From CAYHGV01 sp964356135 (GTDB lineage Bacteria; Hydrothermota; Tepidihabitantia; CAYHGV01), in contig CAYHGV010000020.1 of the NCBI GenBank assembly GCA_964356135.1, positions 1-35,857 on the forward strand: DNA of 35,857 nucleotides, read 5' to 3'. This document shows, piece after piece, positions 1 through 9,500 of this stretch; within the stretch, counting starts at the first letter, position 1; each line of letters begins with the position of its first letter. The notes beneath the pieces were generated by a model that searched no databases, had not been told where the DNA came from, and saw only the letters and a list, made by a program, of their open reading frames with translations. The position numbers were made by a program, and so were the translations under genes.

Positions 1-67
1 GTAGCTCTAACGGCAGAGCGGCGGACTCCAAATCCGTAGGTTGGGGGTTCAAATCCCTCCAGGCCTG
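1..67 (+). tRNA. tRNA-Trp (CCA), 5' end cut by the window edge
   Basis: The D-arm, anticodon arm, T-arm and 3' acceptor strand can be folded. The anticodon stem at 21-25/33-37 encloses a loop with CCA at 28-30, which reads Trp codons. The T-stem is 43-47/55-59 with loop TTCAAAT. The 3' acceptor strand is 60-66 and the discriminator G is at 67. The first six acceptor bases lie outside the window. CCA is not encoded. A tRNA-Trp just before secE is a common bacterial arrangement; here only six bases separate the tRNA 3' end from the secE start. Confidence 0.95.
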
Positions 68-73
68 TTCCAA

Positions 74-268
74 ATGGCAAACTTGATAACCAACATCAAA
101 GTGTATGTAACCGAAGTGGTTTCGGAAATGAAAAAGGTGACCTGGACCCGACGGAAGGACCTTCTGGCTTCCACCGGTGTTGTCATCGTGCTTTCGCTCC
201 TGGTGGCGGCTTTTATCGGGCTGGTTGACTTAATCTTTTCCCGACTCTTAACTTTAATTATTCGCTGA
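74..268 (+). CDS. secE: Preprotein translocase subunit SecE
   Basis: SecE is the small essential clamp subunit of the SecYEG channel in the inner membrane. The 64-residue product has the short single-helix form: an amphipathic N-terminal part with the family motif EMKKVTWTRRKDL (residues 18-30), then one hydrophobic transmembrane segment at about 35-57. I chose ATG 74 because the reading frame upstream runs through the tRNA. No good Shine-Dalgarno is free: the only AGG (61-63) lies inside the tRNA acceptor strand. The stop overlaps the nusG start by one base (TGATG). It is the first protein gene of the secE-nusG-rplKAJL-rpoBC cluster in this window. Confidence 0.95.
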   Translation: MANLITNIKVYVTEVVSEMKKVTWTRRKDLLASTGVVIVLSLLVAAFIGLVDLIFSRLLTLIIR

Positions 269-792
269 TGAGATATTTTGTAGTTCACACCTATACCGGA
301 CGCGAACGGCGGGTCAAACATCTCTTAGAGACTGCTATCGAACGGGAAGGCATGCAAGCGCTCTTCGGCGAAGTTATCGTACCGGCTGAGAGCGTCGTTC
401 GTTTCCACAAATCGAAGCGGCTGGTCGAGGAACGCAAACTCTATCCCGGCTATATCATCGTCGAGATGGAGCCAGTGGAAGAAGTGCTCAAGCTGGTGAA
501 TTCAATACCGGGTGTTACCCATTTCTTGGGAACCCGGGCTAAACCGATGCCACTATCCGGCAGCGAAGTGGCTGAGGTATTGGAACAAATAAAGCGCGGA
601 CGGGAACGAGTACGTGCTGAGATTCCTTTTACCAAAGGCGAAAATGTCAAGGTGGTTACCGGACCATTCTCGGGTTTTACCGGAACCGTCGATGAAACCT
701 ATTCCGAACGGAATAAAGTACGGGTCATGGTTACGATCTTCGGCCGGTCCACCCCAATTGAACTCGACTTTTTGGAGGTACAAACCTTATAA
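268..792 (+). CDS. nusG: Transcription termination/antitermination protein NusG
   Basis: NusG binds RNA polymerase across the main channel, suppresses pausing and links transcription to Rho or the ribosome. The 174-residue protein has the NGN domain at about residues 1-105, opening with RYFVVHTYTGRERRVK and including the L-Y-P-G-Y segment. A C-terminal KOW domain follows (about 120-172) with the G-P-F-S-G-F core. The length is normal and there is no inserted domain. It overlaps secE by one base and rplK by one base (TAATG), so translation is probably coupled along the operon. Confidence 0.97.
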   Translation: MRYFVVHTYTGRERRVKHLLETAIEREGMQALFGEVIVPAESVVRFHKSKRLVEERKLYPGYIIVEMEPVEEVLKLVNSIPGVTHFLGTRAKPMPLSGSEVAEVLEQIKRGRERVRAEIPFTKGENVKVVTGPFSGFTGTVDETYSERNKVRVMVTIFGRSTPIELDFLEVQTL

Positions 793-1223
793 TGGCTAAA
801 AAAGCAATCGCATTAGTGAAACTACAGATCCCTGCCGGTCAGGCAACCCCGGCTCCGCCGGTTGGTCCTGCTCTGGGCCAGCATGGTGTCAACATTATGG
901 ACTTCTGCAAACAGTTTAATAATCAGACGAAAACCCAGCCACCCGGTCTGGTGATTCCGGTTGTCTTAACGGTCTACCAGGATAGAAGTTTTTCATTCAT
1001 TACAAAGTCGCCGCCCGCTTCGATTCTATTGAAACAGGCAGCGGGATTAGCCAAGGGTTCATCCGACCCGAGTCGAACCAAAGTCGGTTCGGTAACCAAA
1101 GCCCAAGTTCAAGAGATCGCTCAAAAGAAAATGGCAGACCTCAATGCCCAGGATATAACGGCCGCGATGAAAATTATCGAAGGTACCGCCCGGGCGATGG
1201 GGCTCCAGGTGGAGACGGAATGA
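792..1223 (+). CDS. rplK: 50S ribosomal protein L11
   Basis: L11 forms the base of the GTPase-associated centre on 23S rRNA and supports factor binding. The 143-residue length is typical. The N-terminal domain shows the proline-rich signature PAGQATPAPPVGPALGQHGV (residues 13-32), where thiostrepton-type antibiotics contact the L11-rRNA complex in known ribosomes. The C-terminal RNA-binding domain carries the K-x-G-S-V-T-K-A-Q-V-Q-E-I-A run. The last codons overlap rplA by four bases (ATGA). It sits in the standard rplKAJL block, which supplies the stalk proteins. Confidence 0.98.
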   Translation: MAKKAIALVKLQIPAGQATPAPPVGPALGQHGVNIMDFCKQFNNQTKTQPPGLVIPVVLTVYQDRSFSFITKSPPASILLKQAAGLAKGSSDPSRTKVGSVTKAQVQEIAQKKMADLNAQDITAAMKIIEGTARAMGLQVETE

Positions 1224-1930
1224 AACACAGCCGCAGGTTCCAAAGTCTCGTCGCAGATCGAGATCCCAACCGGTTCTATCCCCTCTCGGCAGCGGTGACC
1301 GAGCTCAAAAAATCGGCTACCGCAAAATTTGATGAATCGGTCGACGTTTCGATCCGCCTCGGCGTCGATCCCAAGAAACAGGATCAAATGGTCCGCGGGT
1401 CCTGTGTTCTGCCCTATGGGACCGGAAAAAAGGTCAGGGTACTTGCCATCTGCCGTGGCGAAAAGGAAACCGAAGCCAAGGCCGCCGGTGCAGACGCAGT
1501 CGGATTTGAGGACTATCTGGAAAAGATCAAAGGCGGCTGGTTTGACTTCGACTATATTGTCGCGACACCCGATGTGATGCCGGAATTGGGCAAGCTCGGT
1601 AAAATTTTGGGGACGAAAGGATTGATGCCCTCCCCCCGAACCGGAACCGTCACCTTTGATATCGGACCGGCAGTCAAGAGCCTCAAAGCCGGTAAGATCA
1701 ATTTCAAAACCGATAAAACCGGTAACATCCAGACGGTTGCGGGTAAGGTCTCATTTGATGGTGAGCAGCTCTTGAAAAATGTTTTGGCGGTTCTTTTCGA
1801 AGTCGCCCGGCTCCGGCCGTCGAGCGTTAAAGGCCAGTATATCCGCGGCGTGACCATCTCTTCGACCATGGGTCCGGGTTTCCCGCTTGACCCAAAAGAG
1901 ATCATAGAACTCATCCGGAAAGGGGAATAG
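1220..1930 (+). CDS. rplA: 50S ribosomal protein L1
   Basis: L1 builds the mobile L1 stalk that guides deacylated tRNA out of the E site, and in many bacteria also represses its own operon. The 236-residue protein is of normal length. The N-terminal part has V-D-V-S-I-R-L-G-V-D-P-K-K; the second domain contains GTKGLMPSPRTGTV, the family signature; and S-S-T-M-G-P-G lies near the C-terminus. Start ATG 1220 overlaps rplK by four bases. Only one base separates its stop from rplJ, so the classical leader where L10 or L1 would bind is not present at this junction. Confidence 0.98.
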   Translation: MKHSRRFQSLVADRDPNRFYPLSAAVTELKKSATAKFDESVDVSIRLGVDPKKQDQMVRGSCVLPYGTGKKVRVLAICRGEKETEAKAAGADAVGFEDYLEKIKGGWFDFDYIVATPDVMPELGKLGKILGTKGLMPSPRTGTVTFDIGPAVKSLKAGKINFKTDKTGNIQTVAGKVSFDGEQLLKNVLAVLFEVARLRPSSVKGQYIRGVTISSTMGPGFPLDPKEIIELIRKGE

Positions 1931-1931
1931 C

Positions 1932-2441
1932 ATGGTAAGCGAGATAAAGAAAACAAAAGTAAAAAATATCGCAGAGCAGCTGACCGCGGCGAAAGGAATC
2001 TACTTTGCCGATTTTTCCAAGATCACGGCGAAAGATTTCACCGAGATCCGGCGCAAACTTCGATCGTCGGCCGTAAAAGTAACCGTTGTCAAGAACCGAC
2101 TCGCGCTCCGGGTGTTACAGCAACTTACCAACAACGATTTTTCGAGTTTTTTAAAAGGGCAGACCGCCCTCGCGTTGACCTGCGACGACCCGCTCGCCCC
2201 GGCCCGGATCATCAAAGGATTTCCCCAGCTCAAGGTCAAAGGCGCGTTTTTAGAAGGAAAAGTGTTTTCCAAGGAAGAATTTGTATTTTTAGCCAACCTC
2301 CCGCCCAAAGAGGTTTTAGCGGTTGAGTTAGTTAACGGAATCATGGGCCCGGTGTCTGGTTTCGTTTCTCTCTTCGATGGAGTTATGCTGAGTTTAATCT
2401 TTAGCTTAGAATCGATTAGGTCAATGAAGGAGGCAAAATGA
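1932..2441 (+). CDS. rplJ: 50S ribosomal protein L10
   Basis: L10 anchors L7/L12 dimers to the ribosome through its C-terminal helix. The protein is 169 residues. The N-terminal domain has the usual G-I-Y-F-A-D-F-S-K-I-T motif and K-V-T-V-V-K-N-R-L segment, which contact rRNA and L11. The C-terminal amphipathic helix ends in L-E-S-I-R-S-M-K-E-A-K. The start follows the rplA stop by one base. Its last codons hold the strong AGGAGG Shine-Dalgarno for rplL, fitting the high L12 copy number needed. Confidence 0.96.
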   Translation: MVSEIKKTKVKNIAEQLTAAKGIYFADFSKITAKDFTEIRRKLRSSAVKVTVVKNRLALRVLQQLTNNDFSSFLKGQTALALTCDDPLAPARIIKGFPQLKVKGAFLEGKVFSKEEFVFLANLPPKEVLAVELVNGIMGPVSGFVSLFDGVMLSLIFSLESIRSMKEAK

Positions 2442-2845
2442 CCAAAACCAAAAACGATGAAAAGAGCCGAGTCGATATCGCAGTCGAGGCGATCGAGGGA
2501 TTAACGGTTACCGAGTTAGCTACCCTCGTCGGAACTTTAAAGGAAATGTTCGGTATCAGTCAGGCGGTGTTTGCACCTCAGGCGCAACCGACCCTTTCTG
2601 CTCAAGCCGAACCGGCGGCAGCCGCCGAGGAAAAAACCGAATTTACCGTCAACCTCATTACGGTGGGCGATAAAAAAATTCAGGTTTTGAAAGAACTTCG
2701 TGCTCTGACCAACCTGGGATTGAAGGAAGCAAAAGATATTATTGACAAAACCCCCAGTCTGATTAAAGAAGGCGCAACGAAGGAAGAGGCAGATCGCCTG
2801 AAATCCAAGTTGGAGGAGGTCGGCGCAAAAGTGGAGGTGAAGTAA
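2438..2845 (+). CDS. rplL: 50S ribosomal protein L7/L12
   Basis: L7/L12 is the multicopy stalk protein that recruits EF-Tu, EF-G, IF2 and release factors. The 135-residue product shows the three expected parts: an N-terminal dimerisation helix (about 10-45), an Ala/Glu/Pro-rich hinge (about 50-65), and the globular C-terminal domain with K-I-Q-V-L-K-E-L-R and N-L-G-L-K-E-A-K-D. The length is slightly above the usual 120-128 because of an extended N-terminus. The start overlaps rplJ by four bases and has an AGGAGG ribosome binding site 5-6 bases upstream, the best in the operon. rpoB follows after three bases. Confidence 0.97.
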   Translation: MTKTKNDEKSRVDIAVEAIEGLTVTELATLVGTLKEMFGISQAVFAPQAQPTLSAQAEPAAAAEEKTEFTVNLITVGDKKIQVLKELRALTNLGLKEAKDIIDKTPSLIKEGATKEEADRLKSKLEEVGAKVEVK

Positions 2846-2848
2846 ACA

Positions 2849-5800
2849 ATGGAGCGGAAGGATTTCTCCCGCTCAGCCAGCTCGATAGAAATCCCGAACC
2901 TCCTCAAGCTTCAACTCGAGTCCTTTCACTTTTTCCTCCAGTTTGATACACCTGCGGCCAACCGCAAAGACGAAGGACTCCAGCTTGTCTTTAAAGAGGT
3001 TTTTCCTATTGAGGATGTCCATGAGCGGTTTCTGTTGGAATTCGTTCAATACGGATTTGGTGAACCCCGCTATTACCCGGAAGAGGCCCTTCAGAAGGGA
3101 ACCACCTACGGCGTACCGTTGAAAGCGACGTTACGGTTGACCCGAAAAGTACGGAACAAGTCGGGTGAATCGAAGATAAAAGATGTCATTGAGGAAGACG
3201 TCTATCTCTGTGAATTGCCATTTATGACGCCCGGGGGAAGTTTTATTATCAACGGCGTTGAGCGGGTCGTGGTGAGCCAGCTCCATCGCTCACCCGGACT
3301 CTATCTCTCGCAAGAAGGAGAGGAGTATTCGGCACTGATCGTGCCCGCCCGGGGAATCTGGTTTGAACTGGTTATCGACCGGAACGGTATCATTTCGGCG
3401 GTTTTTGACCGGCGACGTCGGGTTCCAATCATTACCTTTTTGCGAGCATTAGGCTTTCCGCCCGAAGAATCACTTGCCCGACTTTTCCCGGTTAAAACCG
3501 GAAAACCCGAACCGGGCAGAATTCTCGCTGCGACCGTCACCGGCGAAGCCGGTATCATCTATGCCCGGATTGGCGATACCTTAACCGAGAGCGATTGCCT
3601 GGCGCTCGGGGAAAAAGGGGTAAAGGAAATCCTCTGGGTCGACCCCAAAGAACCCGGAATTTCTTTTCTCGTGAATACGATCCGAGTCGACAAGACCAGC
3701 GACGAAGAAGACGCTCTGCGCAAACTTTACTACCGGCTCCGGTCAATGGCCCCCCACTCCCTGGATATCGCCCGAGCGACGGTTCTGGGAATGCTCTTCG
3801 ACCCGCGCCGGTTCGACCTCGGTCGGGTCGGTCGGTATAAATTAAACGCAAAATTAGGCATGAATCGAGCGCTCAGCAATTCCGTTTTCAAAAAAGACGA
3901 TATTATTGGAGTCATCCGGTTGCTGTTAGATTTTTCCAACCGTCAGATTCCACCGGACGATATGGACCACCTGGGCAATCGACGGGTAAAACGGGTAGGC
4001 GAACTCCTGGAGAACCAATTCCGGATTGGATTGCTCCAGCTGGCACAGAATGTCCGTGAGCGCGCAACGTTTGTCGAAGAAGCTCAGGCAACACCGTCCG
4101 AACTGGTCAATGTTCGGCTGCTCTCCAATGTTGTCATGAAGTTTTTTACCACCAGTCAGCTCTCCCAGTTTTTAGAACAAACCAATCCTTTGTCCGAATT
4201 GACCCACAAGCGGAGGGTTTCCGCGTTAGGACCGGGAGGGTTAACCCGGGAGATGGCCGGTTTTGAGGTTCGGGATATTCACTACTCCCATTACGGTCGG
4301 CTCTGCCCGATCGAAACTCCGGAAGGACCGAATATCGGCCTCATTTGCACCGTCGCCACCCACAGCAACATTGACGAGTTCGGTTTCATAACCACCCCCT
4401 ATCGCCGGGTTAAAGACGGCGTTGTGACCCAGGAAATTGTCTATCTCAATGCCGACGAAGAAGAAAAGTATAAAATTTCTCAATCCAATGCCCGGTTGAG
4501 TCCGGCCGGTAAATTTGTCGATCCCGAAGTGGTCTGCCGTTTCCGGGGCGACATTATTACACTGCCGGTGTCCGAGGTCGATTTTATCGATGTTTCCCCG
4601 AAGCAGATTTTTGCTCCTTCCACCATTTTGATACCGTTCCTGGAACACGATGATGCCGACCGGGCGTTAATGGGAACCAATATGCAACGTCAGGCGGTAC
4701 CTCTGCTCGAACCGGAACGACCGTTAGTTGCCACCGGCGTCGAGGGAAAATTCGCCCAGGAGGCAAGGGCAGCATTGGTTTCGGATTCGGATGGGATCGT
4801 CCATCGGGTCGATGCCTCCGGAATAACCGTTAAAACCAAAACCACGCTGAAAGAATACAAATTAAAGAAATTTGTCAAATCGAATCAGTACACCTGTATT
4901 AACCAAATTCCGCGGGTACAAGAAGGACAGCGGGTTAACCGCGGTGACCTGCTCGCCGATGGTCCGGCGACCGAAGGTGGAGAATTGGCGCTCGGCCGAA
5001 ATGTCCTTGCCGCCTATCTGCCGATGCGCGGCTACAACTACGAAGACGCCATTGTTATATCGGAAAGCCTCCTGAAAGACGATACCTTCACGTCGATTCA
5101 AATCCTCGACTTTGAAATCCAGGCCCGTGAAACCAAGCTCGGTTCAGAGGAAATGACCCGCGATGTACCGGGAGCGAGCGAAGACGAACTCGCAAATCTC
5201 GATGAGTTCGGGATCATTCGCCTGGGTGCCGAAGTTGAACCAGGCGATGTCCTGGTCGGTAGGATCTCACCCAAAGGTGAAGTCGAGTTTACTCCCGAGG
5301 AGAAACTCCTCTGGGCGATCTTTGGTGAAAAGGCAACCAATGTCAAGGATACGTCGCTCCGCGTCGACCCGGGTGTTTTTGGCGTTGTCATCGAACGCCG
5401 GATTCTATCGCGTAAAACCCAGGATCCGTTGGCCCGCCATCTGGAAAAAGAGCGGTTGGAGGAAATTGAGAAAAACTTCGATTTCGAACAGCAACTCATC
5501 GTCGACCGTTTTGAAGAAACGCTCAAAGCACTGCTCCTCAATGAACGAGCGGCAAAATCGCTCGATGACCGTAAAAGCAAAGACATCATCAATCGGGGCG
5601 AAACCTTCGACGCCGATTTTTTCCTTAAAGGCAAACTCAAGCGAGTCCGGACCTTTGAAGGCATTACCACTGATGCCAAAAAGAACGAACTGATTATTGA
5701 GGCGGCAAAGGCCAAGACCAGAGAACTCAAGGAACTATCCAAGCGCCGGGAACAGGAGACCGAAAAAGTAGCCCGGGGCGATGAACTCCCCCATGGCGTA

Positions 5801-6535
5801 TTGAAATCGATTAAAATATTTATTGCCCAAAAGCGAAAACTATCGGTCGGTGATAAAATGTCCGGTCGACATGGCAATAAAGGTGTGGTGGCAAAGGTGT
5901 TGCCGGTTGAGGACATGCCCTATCTGGCGGACGGAACGCCGGTCGAAATCGTTCTCAACCCGTTAGGCGTTCCCTCCCGGATGAACATCGGCCAGATCCT
6001 CGAAGCCCACTTAGGCTGGGCAGCGAAGATCCTCGGCTATCAGGCAATCTGCCCGATATTCGAGGGCGGCACTCTGGATGAAATCAAAGCCGAACTGAAG
6101 CGAGCCGGCTTTCCTGAGGACGGCAAGACCCTCCTCTACGATGGCCGAACCAGCATGGCGTTCGACGAAAAAGTAACCACCGGCTATATCTATTTCATGA
6201 AACTCATCCATATGGTCGACGATAAAATTCACGCCCGCTCCACTGGCCGCTACTCGCTCATCACCCAGCAGCCGTTAGGCGGCAAGACCCAATTAGGCGG
6301 ACAGCGGTTCGGTGAGATGGAGGTCTGGGCACTGGAAGCCTATGGTGCCGCCCACACCCTCCAAGAGATGCTGACGATCAAATCCGATGATGTCGAAGGC
6401 CGGAGTGCACTCTATGAAGCGCTGGTCCGGGGGAAGAACACCCCCCAACCGAAAATGCCGGCTTCGTTCAATGTTCTGGTTAAAGAGCTTCAGGGTTTAT
6501 GCCTGGAACTGGTTCCAGAAAAGGAGCGTAAATGA
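2849..6535 (+). CDS. rpoB: DNA-directed RNA polymerase subunit beta
   Basis: RpoB forms one pincer of RNA polymerase and part of the active centre. The 1228-residue protein is complete. The rifampicin region lies at about residues 431-500, with SQLSQFLEQTNPLSELTHKR followed by S-A-L-G-P-G-G-L and the P-I-E-T-P-E-G-P-N-I-G-L block. The C-terminal half has the N-Y-E-D-A-I-V-I-S-E motif, KLSVGDKMSGRHGNKGVV near the active centre, and the terminal G-G-Q-R-F-G-E-M-E-V-W-A-L clamp anchor. In E. coli numbering the position of D516 is Glu (residue 443). No large lineage-specific insert is obvious. It starts three bases after rplL, with GGAGGTGA inside the rplL end as ribosome binding site, and overlaps rpoC by four bases. 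Confidence 0.99.
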   Translation: MERKDFSRSASSIEIPNLLKLQLESFHFFLQFDTPAANRKDEGLQLVFKEVFPIEDVHERFLLEFVQYGFGEPRYYPEEALQKGTTYGVPLKATLRLTRKVRNKSGESKIKDVIEEDVYLCELPFMTPGGSFIINGVERVVVSQLHRSPGLYLSQEGEEYSALIVPARGIWFELVIDRNGIISAVFDRRRRVPIITFLRALGFPPEESLARLFPVKTGKPEPGRILAATVTGEAGIIYARIGDTLTESDCLALGEKGVKEILWVDPKEPGISFLVNTIRVDKTSDEEDALRKLYYRLRSMAPHSLDIARATVLGMLFDPRRFDLGRVGRYKLNAKLGMNRALSNSVFKKDDIIGVIRLLLDFSNRQIPPDDMDHLGNRRVKRVGELLENQFRIGLLQLAQNVRERATFVEEAQATPSELVNVRLLSNVVMKFFTTSQLSQFLEQTNPLSELTHKRRVSALGPGGLTREMAGFEVRDIHYSHYGRLCPIETPEGPNIGLICTVATHSNIDEFGFITTPYRRVKDGVVTQEIVYLNADEEEKYKISQSNARLSPAGKFVDPEVVCRFRGDIITLPVSEVDFIDVSPKQIFAPSTILIPFLEHDDADRALMGTNMQRQAVPLLEPERPLVATGVEGKFAQEARAALVSDSDGIVHRVDASGITVKTKTTLKEYKLKKFVKSNQYTCINQIPRVQEGQRVNRGDLLADGPATEGGELALGRNVLAAYLPMRGYNYEDAIVISESLLKDDTFTSIQILDFEIQARETKLGSEEMTRDVPGASEDELANLDEFGIIRLGAEVEPGDVLVGRISPKGEVEFTPEEKLLWAIFGEKATNVKDTSLRVDPGVFGVVIERRILSRKTQDPLARHLEKERLEEIEKNFDFEQQLIVDRFEETLKALLLNERAAKSLDDRKSKDIINRGETFDADFFLKGKLKRVRTFEGITTDAKKNELIIEAAKAKTRELKELSKRREQETEKVARGDELPHGVLKSIKIFIAQKRKLSVGDKMSGRHGNKGVVAKVLPVEDMPYLADGTPVEIVLNPLGVPSRMNIGQILEAHLGWAAKILGYQAICPIFEGGTLDEIKAELKRAGFPEDGKTLLYDGRTSMAFDEKVTTGYIYFMKLIHMVDDKIHARSTGRYSLITQQPLGGKTQLGGQRFGEMEVWALEAYGAAHTLQEMLTIKSDDVEGRSALYEALVRGKNTPQPKMPASFNVLVKELQGLCLELVPEKERK

Positions 6536-9500
6536 ACTGGGATTTTGACTCACTCCGGCTCAAGATCGCCTCACCGGAAACGATTCGAAACTGGTCACAC
6601 GGCGAAGTGACCAAACCCGAAACGATCAACTACCGAACCCAAAAACCGGAGCGGGATGGCCTCTTCTGCGAGCGCATCTTCGGTCCGGTCAAGGATTACG
6701 AGTGTAACTGTGGTAAGTATAAGAAACTCCGCTACAAAGGAATTGTCTGTGACCGGTGCGGAGTGGAAGTAACAACTTCCGCCGTTCGACGGGAACGGAT
6801 GGGGCATATTGAACTGGCAGTCCCCGTGGCCCATACTCTGTTCTACAAAGTTCCACCCTCAAAAACTGCCCTGCTGCTGGATTTATCGATCAACCAGGTC
6901 GAGAGTATTCTCAACTATGAAACCTACGTCGTTTTAGAACCGGGAAACTCTTCCTTGCACCGGGATGACCTTCTCTCGGAAGAAGACTATTACCAGCAGA
7001 AAGGAGACTATACCGGCTTTCTGGCTGATACCGGAGCCTCGGTTTTGAAACGGCTTTTAATTGACCTCGATCTCGATGAGCTCGCCGCTGAGCTGAAAGC
7101 CCGAATCAAACACGAAACCTCACGCCGTGCCCCCCTGCTGCGTAGACTGCGGGTGGTTGAGGGATTCCGCAATTCCGGCAATCGACCGGAATGGATGGTT
7201 TTAGAAGTTTTGCCCGTCATCCCACCTGATTTACGACCGCTGGTTTCGCTCGAAGGCGGGCGCTACGCCACTTCCGATCTCAACGATCTTTACAAGCGGG
7301 TTATCATCCGTAATAACCGACTCAAACATCTGTTAAACATAAAAACACCGGAAATCATCCTGAAGAACGAAAAACGGATGCTCCAGGATGCGGTCGATAC
7401 CCTGTTCGATAATGAACGACGAACCAAGCCGGTGATGGGCAGGGGAAATCATCCATTGAAATCGCTTTGCGAAAGTTTGAGAGGAAAAGAGGGACGGTTC
7501 CGTCGCAACCTCTTGGGCAAACGGGTGGATTATTCAGGACGGTCGGTGATCGTGGTTGACCCCAACCTCACCCTCCACCAGTGCAGCCTGCCCAAAGAGA
7601 TGGCGTTGGAGCTCTTTAAGCCGATGATTCTGCGAAGACTCGAGGAACGAAAGCTGGTCGAATCCGAACGGGGAGCCAAGAAACTGTATAAGCGCGAGAC
7701 ACCCGAGGTCTGGGAGGTTCTCGAAGAAGTCACCAAAAACCAGCCGGTCTTTCTCAACCGCGCCCCGACCCTGCATCGGGTGAGCGTCCAGGCTTTCTAT
7801 CCGGTGCTCTCCGAAAGTCGCGCGATCGGCATCCACCCCTTGGTCTGCCCGCCGTTCAATGCCGACTTCGATGGCGATACCATGTCGGTCCATGTACCGT
7901 TAACCCCCGAGGCGATTTTAGAAACGATGATGCTACTGCTCTCGACGCACAACATTCTCTCCCCTGCCAACGGCGGCCCGCTCATGACCCCATCTCAGGA
8001 TATGGTCGTCGGCATTTACTATCTGACCAAGGCAAACCCCGGTCTCGCAAAAGCGACCATAGCCTTAGATGATTTCGCTTCGGTTCATTTCGCCTATTTC
8101 GAGGGGGCGGTTACCCTCCATACTCCGATAAAAGTGCTGTTCCAGAATAAATGGTTAGAAACCACGGTCGGCCGGGTTTTCTTTAATGAGGCTCTGCCCG
8201 AAGAATTGCAGTTCAAAAATGAAGTGTTTAACAAAGAAAAACTTGCAGCATTGGTCGACCGCTGTTATCGCCTCTTGGGCAGTGCCCGGGCAGCCCAGCT
8301 CCTCGACGACCTGAAGGACCTGGGATTTGAATATGCAACCATCAGCGGACTTTCAATCGGCATTGACGACGTTATCGTACCAAAAGAAAAAGACAAAATC
8401 ATTAAACGCAGTGAAAACGAATTACGGCGAGTTCACACCGCCTATGAAAAAGGGTTAATGACCGAAAGTGAAAAATATAACGTAGTCGTCAATACCTGGA
8501 CCCTGGCAACCGCCGAAGTCGAAGAAGCATTAATGTCGGTTTTGGCCCAGGACCGTCATGGTTTCAACCCCGTCTTTATGCTTATCGATTCCCAAGCCCG
8601 GGGATCCAAAGCCCAAGCTGCCCAGATTGCCGGTATGCGCGGTCTGATGGCAAAACCGCAACGACGGGTCATGGGTGAAGAAGTAATTGAAACGCCAATC
8701 AAGAGTTCGTTTAAAGAAGGCCTGTCGGTCTTGGAATATTTCATCTCGACCCACGGCGCCCGTAAGGGTTTAACCGATACCGCTCTGAAAACTGCCGAAG
8801 CCGGCTACTTGACGCGTCGACTGGTTGATGTCGCACAAAATGTCGTGATAACGGTTGACGACTGCGGCACAATCCTCGGTCAGGAGATCACCGCATTACG
8901 CGAAGGCGAAGAAGTAATGGAACTCCTCTCCGAACGGATTGCGGGCCGGGTTGCAGCGGATGATATAATTAATCCGCTGACCGGTGAAGTAATTGTTGCG
9001 GCCGGCGATGAAATTACCGATGAAACTGCGGTTGAGATCGAATCCTGTGGTATTGAACGGGTACGAATCCGCTCGGTGCTCACCTGCGAAGCATCATCCG
9101 GCCTGTGCGTCAAGTGTTATGGCCGTAATCTCGCAACCGGCCGCCTGGTCGAAATCGGGGAGGCGGTCGGTGTCATTGCTGCCCAGAGTATTGGCGAGCC
9201 CGGCACCCAGCTCACCTTAAAGACGTTCCACATTGGTGGAGTGGCGAGTCGAGTTGCCGAGCAGACCCGGGCAAATGCTAAATTCAACGGTCGGATAAAG
9301 TTTGAAGGACTTCAGGTTGTAAAGCGGTCGGATGGTGAACGGGTGACACTCAGTCCGGGCAAGCTGATTCTTTCCGGTGAAGGCCGTATGACGACCTTTT
9401 CGGTTCCCAAAGGCGCAACCATCCGGGTTGCCGAAGGTGAATCCGCCAGTGATGGTGCTACTCTCTTCGAATGGGAACCGTATTCGATCTTCATGCTCTC

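Noticed and set aside
5098..5916. Long minus-strand ORF of 272 codons within rpoB
   Set aside because: It is a Ser/Arg-rich shadow of rpoB caused by its codon bias, with no family features.
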